DNA of 64,000 nt from Hoplostethus atlanticus (lineage: Eukaryota > Chordata > Actinopteri > Trachichthyiformes > Trachichthyidae), in assembly GCA_034670405.1 (NCBI GenBank), contig JAXDDX010000010.1:641501-705500 (forward strand), read 5' to 3'. Below are positions 10,840 to 32,571 of this stretch, piece after piece. Position numbers and translations under genes: made by a program. Numbering within the stretch: the first letter of the stretch is position 1; each line of letters begins with the position of its first letter. A model generated the notes under the pieces. That model did not search any database and was not told where the DNA came from. It worked only from the letters and a program-made list of their open reading frames with translations.

Positions 10840-12066
10840 ATTAAACATGTTCCCAGTTCTCAAGAATAACAGCATAATTAACAAACTTAACTACAAAAAC
10901 TTAAATAAGATACATTGAAGAGAACATGTCATACCTCATACAAAAAGCTTTGATTCCAATCACAACTGTTATCAAATTTCCAATATTTACCAAATACAAA
11001 ACTTTCATATCCTTCCATCAATTACTTGTCACTACCTTATAAAATATAAACTTTTTTGTTCACCAGAAATGTAGTATATTACAAGAACAGTCTTGACTTC
11101 CTATTGTTGTAGTTTAACAACCATCATTATCAGTACCCAGCAAAATCAGATCAAAGTCTTCCGAGATATTAATAATCAACTTACAGCACTCTGCCAAGAG
11201 GGCAGATAAGAAAAGAAAAAAACAAAGCCAAATTCTGTAGTAATAAATATGCCTAAATAAAAAAGAAACGTCCCAGTCACATTAATGGAAAAAATAAATC
11301 AAGTTTTTCTTCATTGACAATTCTTCAGCGCAATATTTTGCATTTCATCTAATAATTTGTGGCAAACAAAATAAGCGGTGAAATTGTAGCATTAAGGGTG
11401 ATTCAATAATGTAACAGAACAGTGATCTTTGAGGCTAGGGTCATCCCTGTGGTCTACAGTCTGGCCTGCAAGGAGATTTTTTCATAGAAAACTTGACCAG
11501 AGATAAAAACAGGGATATTGGCTCTTGCCTGTGGAAACACACGGATGTTTTGAAATGGGTTGCTTTGGAGCCTAAAGTAGTACCAGGTTGACTTCCTAAG
11601 CAATAATTGCATATATCGTAATTTTATAATAATAAGACCCTAGCAGATATAGTTTGTATTTTTTTGTCAACTCACTAAATTACAATGTAACAAAATAAGA
11701 ATTAAAGAGCAACATGATATTAAGTGGAAGTGACACTCCTTTCTTCAGAGGGCGGGGTAAGATGGTAAGACGAGCTCCACCCTGGTGAAGTAGCCTTGGT
11801 TACCAAAGGGGTGGAGGACGGTATTAGATTGAGATCAGGGCTGGAGCCTTTATTTACTCATAAAGACTCAGAGGAAGTGTGCTGAAAAATAGGATGAGTG
11901 TTCAGAAACCCACTGAGGCTTTTCATTTATTGTAATCCAAAAGGCAAAACCCATCCTGGAGCAGCACTCCTATATTCAGACACTTTGTCAATACAATTCC
12001 TGATCTCAACGGGTCTATAAAGTTGGGGTCAAACTCCAAAAAAGGGGTTCAAAGTCTCTTTTGTCC
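10840..12066 (-). other. Interval between STYX and the GNPNAT1 stop, including GNPNAT1 3' UTR
   Basis: AT-rich, with no coding signal. The minus strand has AATAAA at 11931-11926 (TTTATT on plus) and at 11854-11849, about 140 and 210 bases past the GNPNAT1 stop; either could end its transcript. Nothing else is recognised. Confidence 0.5.
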
Positions 12067-13598
12067 TCAGTCGAAGAACCGACACTGCATGTAGGCCTCA
12101 TCTGAGGCAGAGTAGCCAAACTTTTGGTAGAAAGCCACATTGGTGGGAGCACATTCCAGTGTGATTTTATAACAATCCAACTTTTTGCTGAGAAGAGTAA
12201 GGGTTGAAACTAACCTGCGGTGGGGCAAAAGAGAGAAAGGAGGGGACAAACATGAGCAGGAATCAAAAGCAGATGTTTGCCTAAATAAGTTTCTTCTGAG
12301 AATAATTGTCATGTCAGTGGAGGGATTTTGGGACAGTGAAGATACAAGGTCAGAGAGAGACTTGCTCTTTCAGGCCTCAGGCAGGTCTACTCACAGTTTC
12401 CCCAGCTGGTTCCCTCTGCAGGTGTCACTGACCACTACCTCCTCCACCCGGCCTCTCTACAAACAAAACAGAATAGAGTGGAGTAGGTCTTAATTGTTTC
12501 CGATGCACAATTTTTTTTTCCAGCTGCCAATAAAGGTATTATGTGCATGTGCATGTTTCATTTTCCATAACTTTTCCAGGCCTCCTGTGGTGGTGGTTGC
12601 TTGCCTTATGGGGATTACTGAATAAAATTCATCGTTGACCCAGCTGTCTATTTATCAATACATCAATGGGTAACTATATTTTTAGGAAACTGGATTTTAG
12701 GTTAAATGGAAAGAGAAATATGCTTCTTGCCTCCACTGTTAAATATATACACATTGCCCACTGGGTGTGAAGTACCTTAGCACAAGAGTGGATGAATTTG
12801 TGTTCTGTGATCAACGTTGCCGTGGCGACGATCTGTCCAAGACTTGTGTCTTCCACCACGACGACGTAGTAGTCTCCTGTCCTCTTCATATGCTCAAACT
12901 TCCCTGGCAGAAAACGGACAGGGTATATGTTATTTTCTTTTTTAAAACCCTCTCATGTTTTCTGGAAAGTGTGTCAAAATTGTAAAAATTTAACTTATAT
13001 TCCAATAACCATATAGACAATTGTTTTGGCATGAATTCCAAGTTAAGAAAGTTCGGTTGGGGGCACTGGAATAAAAATGTCAATGTTCTAGACAAAAAAG
13101 CTGTCTCACTTTAGCCTTACTTCAAAGAGGTACTAAGATAAGCCAGACTTACTAATGAACTGCTCTGGTGTGACATCGCCTGCCAGGGTGAGTTGAGATA
13201 AGACCTTGTAGAATCCTGGAAGACAAAAACACAACAACAGATGGGCAGTGCTCTTCTGGAGGGGGTTTTTACCTGTGGGATTTTTATTACATTTACTGAC
13301 TGACACCCACCAGCAAGGCTTGGAACCACTTCAAGGACCGAAAAACTAAACATTTCTTATTATCTCTGGCAGGGGTGGCCATTTTATTTTCTCTGTATTT
13401 TATTGACCGTCGGATAAATACTAGAATATGTTGTCAGTACTTACCCCTGTTAAAGTCTGCAATGCAGAGGGGCCTGAGCACCAGGCCTTGGCCTGGGCTG
13501 GAGGGGGAGATGGGGGGAGAGAAGGAGACCGTGTTGCTACTCCAGTCCAGCTCCTGGAGCAGAGAGGGCTCAAACAGGGGAGTCTCGTCCAGCAACAT
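12067..13598 (-). CDS. gnpnat1: GNPNAT1, glucosamine 6-phosphate N-acetyltransferase
   Basis: This enzyme transfers acetyl from acetyl-CoA to glucosamine-6-phosphate, a step in making UDP-GlcNAc for glycosylation and hyaluronan. Five coding exons in transcript order: 13598-13445, 13215-13153, 12903-12776, 12456-12395, 12214-12067. They total 555 nt, giving 184 residues, the same length as human, with every junction in phase. The start [14 protein letters not shown] matches the family start MKPDETPMFDPSLL in pattern. The GNAT fold shows as [20 protein letters not shown] (beta strands), [20 protein letters not shown] (acetyl-CoA loop, the RGxG/A-type turn) and [15 protein letters not shown] near the C-terminus. 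The first coding exon has only 10 bases of leader before its acceptor, so a non-coding exon must lie upstream; the GTAAGT donor at 16012 is a good candidate. The gene is tail-to-tail with STYX, the same pairing as in human 14q22. Confidence 0.96.
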
Positions 13599-13617
13599 TC
13601 CACAGTTTCTGCTAGGG

Positions 13618-13682
13618 GAACACACACACACCCACACCCACACCCACACACACACACACACACAGAATCACACACACACATA
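13618..13682. repeat. (CA)n / (CCCACA)n microsatellite
   Basis: Imperfect CA and CCCACA tract a few bases beyond the acceptor of the first coding GNPNAT1 exon. Confidence 0.9.
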
Positions 13683-13831
13683 AGTACACAAGCACACATA
13701 CATGCATCATTCCGGACACATCTTGGACTGGGTATGCATTAAAACAATCCCCGATATAAGCTGTCATTGTCTGTTCTCTATGTAAGATCTCATTTTGACT
13801 CATACATTTGGGTTATGCTCTTGGTTTATAT

Positions 13832-13986
13832 CAGCGGTGTCAAACCATGTGCCGTGGAGGGCCGAGAGTATACAGGTTTTCGTTCCAACCAAACACTACA
13901 TCAGGTCATTCGACTGGTTATCACACCCTCAACCAGAGAGGAGGGACTAGTCAGTGCCCTCCATGGCACATGGTTTGACACACCTG
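13832..13986. mobile_element. hAT-type MITE with intact 8-bp target duplication
   Basis: A 155-bp element begins CAGCGGTGTCAAACCATG and ends CATGGTTTGACACACCTG. The inverted arms run about 27 bases each, with few mismatches. CAGxGGTGTCAAAC is typical of hAT (Charlie-like) ends. The flanks 13824-13831 and 13987-13994 are both GTTTATAT, a perfect 8-bp duplication as hAT elements make. It has no coding capacity and lies in the first GNPNAT1 intron. Confidence 0.85.
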
Positions 13987-16012
13987 GTTTATATGTTGAA
14001 GAGGCAGAACAAATTACAAGATAAGCACATCTGACAACAAAGGAGAAGAGGCACCTCTACAACCAGCACTGAGACCAGAAGTCTTTACATTAGGACCTGT
14101 CAAACTGTGTTGATTAAAGCAACAGGAGGCATGAAAGATGTGAATGGAACTTGCATTCTTCAGCCCTTCTCTGATGTCAGGGCATTTAACTAAAGCTACT
14201 AAGCCTTGTATTCTAAACCTGGACCATACCTTACCTTGGCAATGTTTGTTCTGAGCCACAAAGTCACACAGAACTTTGTCCTGACAAATACACTTTGTGA
14301 AAAGTTGTCATTACTTAATGGAACTGACATTACCCACTGGTTGGTCGGCCAGCTGGCACATACATGGACATTGCATTCATTCATATAATACACTATGAGG
14401 TGACACCTTGCACTAACAGTCTCTTTACTGACTAAACCAGGATACAGTAACACTACTCCTCTGATCCAGGATATGTTATATGAGACGGATCCTTCCCATA
14501 CACTGCTACCATTCACAGAGAAAGCTGTGTTTTACAACAGGTGGTAAGCTGCAAAGCTAACTACAATATGATGATAGATGAATGAATAGCCCAATGCGTT
14601 TCTAGACTGAGATAAGGGACTTCGCTTTGCTTTTAGTTTCCATAGTATCGAAAAACAATTACACATTAATGTTGATGTCATCATTTCTGGGTCAAACGGC
14701 AAGCCACACAAGAATATGACTGTACTGTGAGCTTGTAACTAAGGACAGATGCTTCAACCCAGGGGGGCTATGAGGGGAGGAGATGGGGGAATAGCGACCC
14801 CCCACCCCCTTATTGACTCATATTAAATATATCCACCATATTAAATACAGATTTTAGCGATTGAGTGGAGGGGAAAACTAGTTGATTCAGCGTAAAACCC
14901 TATATTACGTTTGACCAAATCGCCCATGCTGACTACTAAATGACTTAGACCACATAGATTTGGCTAGCTATGTTGTTCTGTTAGCAATACAGCATTAGCT
15001 TAGACGTTAGACGTGACTACAGCTGCTGGTTAGAGCATGCTGCTTGTATTAATAGACAATCTTACTCCTCTCCTGTCTCTTCTCAAATGGCCAAATGCCG
15101 GTGTTACACATCAACTGGTTTTCACGTTAACTGGTTACCTTTGTTTGTGAACGTCGGGTGCTTCGGCAGCTGTTCCAACCACGGAGAGGAAACGTAGCTG
15201 ACCTTGCGAATGCCTGAATGATTATAATAATATATCGCTCATAATTTCTTCATTTAGATTATTGATGCTTTATGGAGTTTAGTGAAACTGGGATCAGAAA
15301 TATTCTTAACCATATTTTGTTGTATTTTCGTCAAAATAAAAACTCCACACCGGGGTTTCGAAACCATATATACAATCTAAAGGAAAAATCACGCTGCTTT
15401 GTACCAGACCACTGAACTATGTTGCCAGGGTATTTGGCGATGTTAAACACGTAGTCTATTCCGAAACTAAAACAAGTGTATATTATCTTCCGGGTTCAAA
15501 ACACCACTGCCAAATTAACCTGTGACCACTGTTATTGCGATGACAGCAGCCACACAAACCTAGTTTGTTGCGCCTCTGAAGTTGAACATTTTTCGAAGAC
15601 CTGAGGTTATAATGTCTGCTTAAGTTTTGGGGGGGAAATAAACTGTGGGATCCCGATGACAACATAATAAACAGGTTTCGGACGGGTGCTCGTAAATCCT
15701 TGAAAACGTTTGAATTTCAATGTGGTATGTACAAGGAGTGAAAAGTGCTTGGATTTGGATAAAATGATTGAAACTGCTTGAAATTGTAATTGCATTACTT
15801 TCATGGTAAACCGCCGGGTCAGTGACACAGTTTGAAAACTGAAACGTTGTTCGGTTGTGTTTTCCTTTTAACTTGTCTCCCTTCTGTAGAATGCTCTCAC
15901 TTTTTTTTCATAGTGCAATAACACACTCAAATTGTGTGCACTGTATGTCTGTTTAAATATGTACCATTTCATATATATAATATATACTAATATGTATGTA
16001 TGTACTACTTAC

Positions 16013-16222
16013 CGATGTAATGACATGCTGGCAGTTGATTTCCCGGAGTGAAGTGGATGACAACCGGGCTGTTTTACTGGCTTTCCTTGAGGTTGGGCTA
16101 CATCACTGACGTTAACAGCATGGGTGTTGTTGTTGGCTGTTTCCGCCTGGCACGAGCACTTCTGTAAGACGTGGCAGGCAGTCAGTGACGCTGGAGGTAA
16201 GGGCCGCGACCCAATGACGTCA
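16013..16222 (-). promoter_or_regulatory. gnpnat1: Probable GNPNAT1 non-coding exon 1 and promoter
   Basis: On the minus strand, CATCG is followed by GTAAGT, a near-ideal donor at the 16013/16012 boundary. It could splice over the roughly 2.4-kb intron to the acceptor before the first coding exon. Upstream of this (higher coordinates), bases 16211-16222 hold CCAAT overlapping a full CRE palindrome TGACGTCA (16215-16222). The extent of the exon and the start site (near 16.1 kb) are inferred. Confidence 0.45.
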
Positions 16223-16309
16223 GTAAACTATGAAGGTGTGGTGGGGTGGGGTGGGGTGGTCACATCAGTTGTAACTTTAGATCAGTGCTTGGTTTGATGG
16301 ATTACTCGA

Positions 16310-17706
16310 TTCCATTCTTTCTGATGCTGTCATTTTATTCCTTGACTTCAGCAAAGCCTTAGTTCCTGCCCTGAAATCTTTTGGATTTGGAACAAACTTT
16401 TCCCCCTCTAACTTTGTTTTTAAAATATAATATAAAAAATAAAGCTCCAGATTTAAAAATTGTTAAAGCTTTCTCTTCTGCATCAGGGTTGGATCTAACT
16501 CCGAACAAGTATGAAAGTTTATGCTTGTATGACTCTTTTATGGGGTCATTCACAAAATCCCCATAAAAGAAAAAGTCAAAAGCCAACAACATCACACCTA
16601 AGCAACTGAACTTATCTCCTCCTGTAAAGAAAACAAGAAACATTTAATAGTTACAATGTGATTTATCCATTATGGGAAGAGTATTGGCTAGTATGCCCTG
16701 CCTTATCCCTTTTTGTAGATTATAGTACATGCAAGGATATCAACAAAGCTTTTGTCAACTTTATATGAAAAAACAAACAACATAAACTAAAAGAAAATCC
16801 ATTTTATTTAACAAAAAGTGGGGGGTGGCCTAGATGTACTCAACTATAATGTCAACAACACATTAAAATCAACTGGTTGATTGGGTTGAGAAGAAAATCC
16901 TGTAAGTACTAGACATGTTCAACTAAAAAGGGAACTTGGTGTCATTTCAAGAATTTCTTGACACTTACAAATTCCCTGTACAATATTCTCAGTTTATATG
17001 ATCTAATTTGTTCTGTAGCAACTCCACAAGACTTGAGCCTATAGTTTAGTTTTAGAAGGATGCCCTCTGCTGGATAAAAAAGCAACAATAAGTATATCAT
17101 TCAGACATTCAGACATTCCAATAACACAATTTCCAGAAGAGGGAAACACTAATGATCTTCTGTCAAAGTATATGGTACAAAAAAACACATGTACCTTTTG
17201 TAAAAATGATACTGAATCCATTGTACACCTTTTTGTTCCTTCTGGATGGATTTGTGCTCCTACATATTCCAGGATTGCAATAGGACACATGCATTTTCTT
17301 TGAAAGAAATGATTTCCTACTTTTTTGATAGAAATTGGAGCTAGCTAGTAGCTACTGGAGCTACTACTTCCTCTTCCTTCTATCTGGTAAATTCTTTACA
17401 CATAAATGTAGAACTGTAAATTCTATCCATTCTCCTTGAAATTGATCTAATGAAACCCTTTGATATGATAAATGATCAAAAATTCCCAACTGTATCTGAA
17501 CTGTAAATAAATAACCCCTGGCTTTTAATTTATGTTTCTATGTTTATTTATTAAATCACTTTTATTTTTGTTGCTTTTTTATTATCTACCTTATTTCGTT
17601 TTTATTATGTTTAATCATCATTTACATTGTTGTATGATTGTTGCCGTTTTGTCTCTGTACTGTATTGATTCTGTCATCTGAATTTGTCTCAATAAAAAAG
17701 AAAAGC
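16310..17706 (+). mobile_element. L1/Tx1-type LINE ORF2 relic with deletion of the RT core
   Basis: The plus strand reads VILFLDFSKA (near 16329), then KSFGFGTNF, KAFSSASGLDLTPNKYESL, and about 16.68-17.03 kb INKAFVNFIWKNKQHKLKEN followed by GGGLDVLNY, with stops and frameshifts. These match the order of fish L1-like ORF2, but the segment with the catalytic aspartate pair between GFGxNF and FSSASGL is missing. The 3' end reads GTCTCAATAAAAAAGAAAA, a polyA-like tail. It is an old, dead, plus-oriented copy between GNPNAT1 and the AMFR 3' end. Confidence 0.75.
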
Positions 17707-17728
17707 CTCTCAAGGCAGCAATCAGCAG

Positions 17729-17772
17729 AGCCAACCCCATTTCCTACCTCAGTAAGAATTGGGTTGGCTCTT
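17729..17772. repeat. Short inverted repeat (hairpin)
   Basis: AGAGCCAACCC (from 17728) pairs with GGGTTGGCTCT (ending 17772), with a loop of about 20 bases. It sits just past the LINE tail and near the AMFR 3' end. Confidence 0.6.
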
Positions 17773-17827
17773 CACAAAAAAAAAATCAAATCAAATTATG
17801 TATTGTTAAAAAGCTGTAGAAACTCAG

Positions 17828-17833
17828 TTTATT
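17828..17833 (-). terminator. amfr: Candidate AMFR polyadenylation signal
   Basis: AATAAA on the minus strand (TTTATT on plus), about 2 kb past the AMFR stop. Other AATAAA hexamers occur nearer the stop, so the true end is uncertain. Confidence 0.4.
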
Positions 17834-19806
17834 GAGTCTTTTGTATTAGTAGTACACTTTTTTACAAAAACTACATTATTTACAGAATCAATCCATAATT
17901 GAACCATTCTTGGTTTAGGCACAGAAATAGGAAAGCTCAGTCCAAAAACTAGTTCAGTTTGGATTAGATTAAGTATGTAATGGTTGTAACAATAACCTAT
18001 GAATAGGAAATAAACTATGGATATTAAAAGTTGTTAATTTCCTTCAAATTGTCTGATTTCTTTTTACATGTTGACTAACTGCGAAGATCTAAAATGTAAA
18101 TGCTGTATCTTCTTCCAAACCCAGAAACAGCAATAAAACAACACACATGAAAGATCACAAGACCTCAGTTTTTAGTGTAAGTGTGTGGGAAGCTCTTTGG
18201 GATAAAATGGAGGGACACAAAAGCACTTGTCTAGATTCATGCATTATTCAACTCACAGTACCCCTTGCACTGTAATCACAGAAATCAAACACTTACAGTA
18301 CACATTGTCTCCTAGTATGAGTCCATGTAATTGCAAAACCAGCTACAGGTTTATTTTAGTTTGACAAGATGCAAACAACAGCCTGAAAGGGCCCAGTGAA
18401 TATTCTGTACATTGTTGAGATGAGGAGACATTAATGTGACATCTCATACCATGAAGAGATGTATAAATACACAGAGTCCCTCCTGGTCCTCAAGGGAAAC
18501 ACCTCAGTAACCCTTGCTACCAGTCTCTCTATGCCTGTTAGTGTTTCAAAAATGGTCAGTTCTTTTTTTACAGTCAGCAGAGACGGTCAAAATGTGAGAA
18601 GGTTAGCATAGGTAACATAACAGGCTAGACAATTACAAAATATATTTCTGAAGTGGTTTACTGACAATCTTACAACAGGTGGTTTGGATGGGAATCTATG
18701 AACAGAGGATTATGTACCCCTCTAGCATACCTTTCCTCTGTGTGAATCCACAAAGGCAGCACAAATGAAACACCCCACAATTCCTAAATGGAGGGCCCAG
18801 ACAAGCAAGCACCTCCTTATTATACTGAGTAGAAAATAAAGTTAAGTTGGTTCATTCACAGTTGTAAGGAGGGGTGATTTAAGGAGGGACGACAGTCACT
18901 TTTCTTGTACGCAATGTAATGCATCCCCTCGTTGCCTAAGGCTCTCAGAGGAAAGGTAACGGAAACCAAAGCTTCACACTCCCACTGCCCCCCTTGTTAA
19001 ATATGAATAACACGCAAACTGCTTGCAATGGGACATATCACACACACGAATACAAAACAACCCATGAGGGTCAGAAACACTTTGTTTGCAGCATAATTTT
19101 GAAAGGTACATTCATATTTAACAGAAAGGCTGAAAAATACTAAAACTGACATTCTCTTACTCTGAGGTAAGAAATAAAAACATTACAGGATGTGTTATCA
19201 TCGTCTAGCCCACTCTTAATTCACAGTGGAAACTCATCTCATGAAATAATACTCGCAAAAACATCAGTTGAATTTCTCCATCCAGGATAGAGCCATTTCC
19301 CCCATGAACCCCGCCCAAAAAAAGTCTGATCAAGGAAAATAACTAAGATCCAAATAGTAGCTTAGTAGCTAATGTAGCAGTAGCACCTTAAAAACGCACT
19401 CAAAGACTTCCTCCTAAATGTAATGCAAGCGCTTTCCAAACAGCCAGTCCCAATAATCTACTGAAGCTGGTGGTTGTAATGTGTGGCAGGTAAATAAGGG
19501 CAATGCAACCTCGCACTTCTGGACAGACACCCCTCAATTTAAACAATGCTCCAAGAAAACCGCAGCTGGAATTGGTGACGCAAAAGGCCATTCACAACAG
19601 CCTCATCTTGCTTAAGCAGTCCAAAACAGCCAAAGTCCGCAATGCTTTTATTTTTTAGTATGTTTTGCGTAGGTGATACCATTGACTGTATAATGAATGG
19701 GGGAAGGTTGAACTAGTTCTGTCAGTGCCTCTTAGGATGATAGTGTGGTCGACACTCCTGTGAGCATTTTCGGGGCCAATCCAAGTGCCACTAGAAGGTC
19801 GTCGTA
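17834..19806 (-). other. amfr: Probable AMFR 3' UTR
   Basis: No coding signal on either strand. AT-rich sequence directly downstream of the AMFR stop, with no splice pattern or repeat recognised. It is most simply read as a long 3' UTR; where the transcript ends is not certain. Confidence 0.45.
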
Positions 19807-30434
<10,628 letters not shown>

Positions 30435-31090
30435 TGCAATGCTCTGTTCTACTTCTCACCAACAGACTTGTGAAATTACCATATAATACACCCAGAGCTG
30501 AATAAACTCTGCAAACAACCTGTGAAGGCAGACAATGTGGTTACATAATAGAAAACTGGCTGCAGGTGATTCATAATTTGCTAGACTCACAGCAAACTGA
30601 ACTTTAACGTCAATTATATTGACGCAAATGATACCTGCAGAGGACCATTGCTAAGGCTAGTTAACCATTTTGTTGGCTAGCTTGCAAACGGAGTTGGTTC
30701 AAGTTAGCCTGTTACCTAGTTAACGTTGCCAAATTAAGCTAGCTAAATGGACGCAGATCCTAGGAACAGGCTAAGCGCGTTAATTTCGTTCTACAAAGAA
30801 GCTGAAAACTGTGATCGATCGAGCCAGCCGGCTAACATTCACAATGTAAGGTAATAATGACAGCCCACGCCCCTAACATAACCCATTAGCTGTTTACCTC
30901 GCTAACGTTCGCTAACTAGCTAGCTAGTGTTAGCGAACGTTAGCTACGCAGCTAACTACACTTAGCAAGCCCCAATAGGCACCAAGCTCGTATTAAACCT
31001 TCACTTACAGTTTTGTCAATATTCCAGTTATATATGATATCCAACGTCCCTTGTTATATTCAATCCTTCACTTTCCGTGTTCTAATGGGA
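30435..31090 (-). promoter_or_regulatory. amfr: AMFR 5' leader, probable leader intron and promoter region
   Basis: Upstream of the ATG the minus strand has the acceptor TGCCTTCACAG ending at 30520, so the first coding exon likely extends to 30519. A strong donor GTAAGTGA lies at 31008-31001, following GACAAAACT. This suggests a non-coding exon from 31009 to about 31080 and an intron of about 480 bases rich in GCTAAC/GTTAGC words. The transcription start is inferred near 31.08 kb; no TATA box is clear. Confidence 0.45.
30901..30944. repeat. Perfect 16-bp inverted repeat of GCTAAC-type words
   Basis: Arms GCTAACGTTCGCTAAC (30901-30916) and GTTAGCGAACGTTAGC (30929-30944) are exact complements around the loop TAGCTAGCTAGT. 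It lies in the presumed AMFR leader intron. Confidence 0.9.
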
Positions 31091-31353
31091 AGATCCAAGT
31101 TGACAACATCGTCATGTTTATTTCAACGAACAAGCAGTAGGTTATGTGAGAGTGGACTTTCTGGTTGCGCATCATAACAACGTCATCATAACCACTTTAA
31201 AGTCATGATGAAATAGAAATGGCCTTTTCACATTGATAGCTAATTATATATATATCATAATGAACACATATTCAACAATAAATGCCAAAATAACATTTTC
31301 TTGTATTTTTATACCCATTACTTTTACTTCTACTTCCTGGAAACGTATACTTA

Positions 31354-31772
31354 TGCTGCGTTGTATTGAAAGTCGGAAAGTCGGTAGTTCCAGCTTCCAA
31401 TCTAAATACGTTCCAGGGCATCTGCTGGGGAAAACATGGACGCCCGCAGGAAATACTTGTTTGTTTGGCAAGCGTCTGAATTCTTCAAGCATCTGAAAAT
31501 TAGAAAGCTGTTACAACAGCTGTGTTTTCATAACAAAAAGACTACAGCGTACTGTAGATCGAGGTTAAAGTAAAGTAAACATGGATGTAAAGGGAATTCT
31601 GTTTACCGTTCGCCGCCGTGCTGCTGTGACGTCAGGTATGTTTGTATCGGAAAACTCAGACAATAGAAGAGATCCTTCCCGAGATTCCGACATGAGATTC
31701 CGACTCATTCATTGCACTTTTCCGAGTTGGAGGTCGGATTCGTCCGAGTTCCGAGTGCAATGGAACGCAGCA
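31354..31772. mobile_element. Harbinger-like MITE with TTA target duplication
   Basis: The 419-bp element starts TGCTGCGTTGTATTG and ends CAATGGAACGCAGCA, with subterminal repeats of TCGGAA/TTCCGA words. TTA lies on both sides (31351-31353 and 31773-31775), fitting the 3-bp TWA duplication of PIF/Harbinger elements. It lies between the AMFR 5' end and the first receptor gene and is non-autonomous. Confidence 0.7.
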
Positions 31773-31775
31773 TTA

Positions 31776-32571
31776 GTGAACCAGAGGCGGGCAGAAGTGA
31801 CGTCAATTTCGGCCCCCCATGGATACCAGTGGCCGTACATACAAATTCCAACCAATAATACCACTTCCGCCCCTCCCATCACATAACATCTGCAACTTTA
31901 CAATTTAAAAGAAAAATCTCTTTAAAACTGACGCCCCACACCCAAGTGTTTCACCCAAGTGCTCTTACTGTGTTTATTCTGTTTACACCCTTGGCACACC
32001 TGACCGTCATTTATTGTTTTCATAATGTGGGCATTGTGAAGCCCTTTGAGACTGTAACTGTGATTGACTTGACTTAAAAACAGCTATTGGCAATGTACCT
32101 ATATTTCTGGATCCATTTTGTTGTTTCGTGGGGTGGTTTTCATATTCCTTTTGTGGTTCCATGACATGTATCTTACCATTGGGTTTCTAACAGTAACTAG
32201 TACATAACACCTAACTGTACTAACCTATAAAGTAACCTATAAAATGAAACATTCCCCAGTATTATCTTCAGAATGATAGTAGCCAGGCTTTACACTATAT
32301 TGTGATTCCATGCAAAGTCATTGTCAACTTCAAATTTAATCTGACACTCCTTGAGCTCTATTAGCCTATGATTTAGGTATGAAACTATAAAATTTGAATA
32401 GCCACCAAAACAGCTCAGTTACTCCTGATCCATTGTGACCTGTTGTGTTATAGAGAAGTAAGTAAAAAAGTTACTTAAGCCACGGTGATGAAACAGAAGT
32501 TCCCACCCAGTTTCAGTCTAAGCTTGTATGCCTCAGTCTTGTTATAGACAATTGATGTCTCGGCTGTAAAA
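31776..32571. other. Region upstream of the first receptor gene
   Basis: No coding exon or known repeat was recognised. The promoter or non-coding leader exon of the receptor gene may be here but cannot be pinpointed. Confidence 0.35.
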
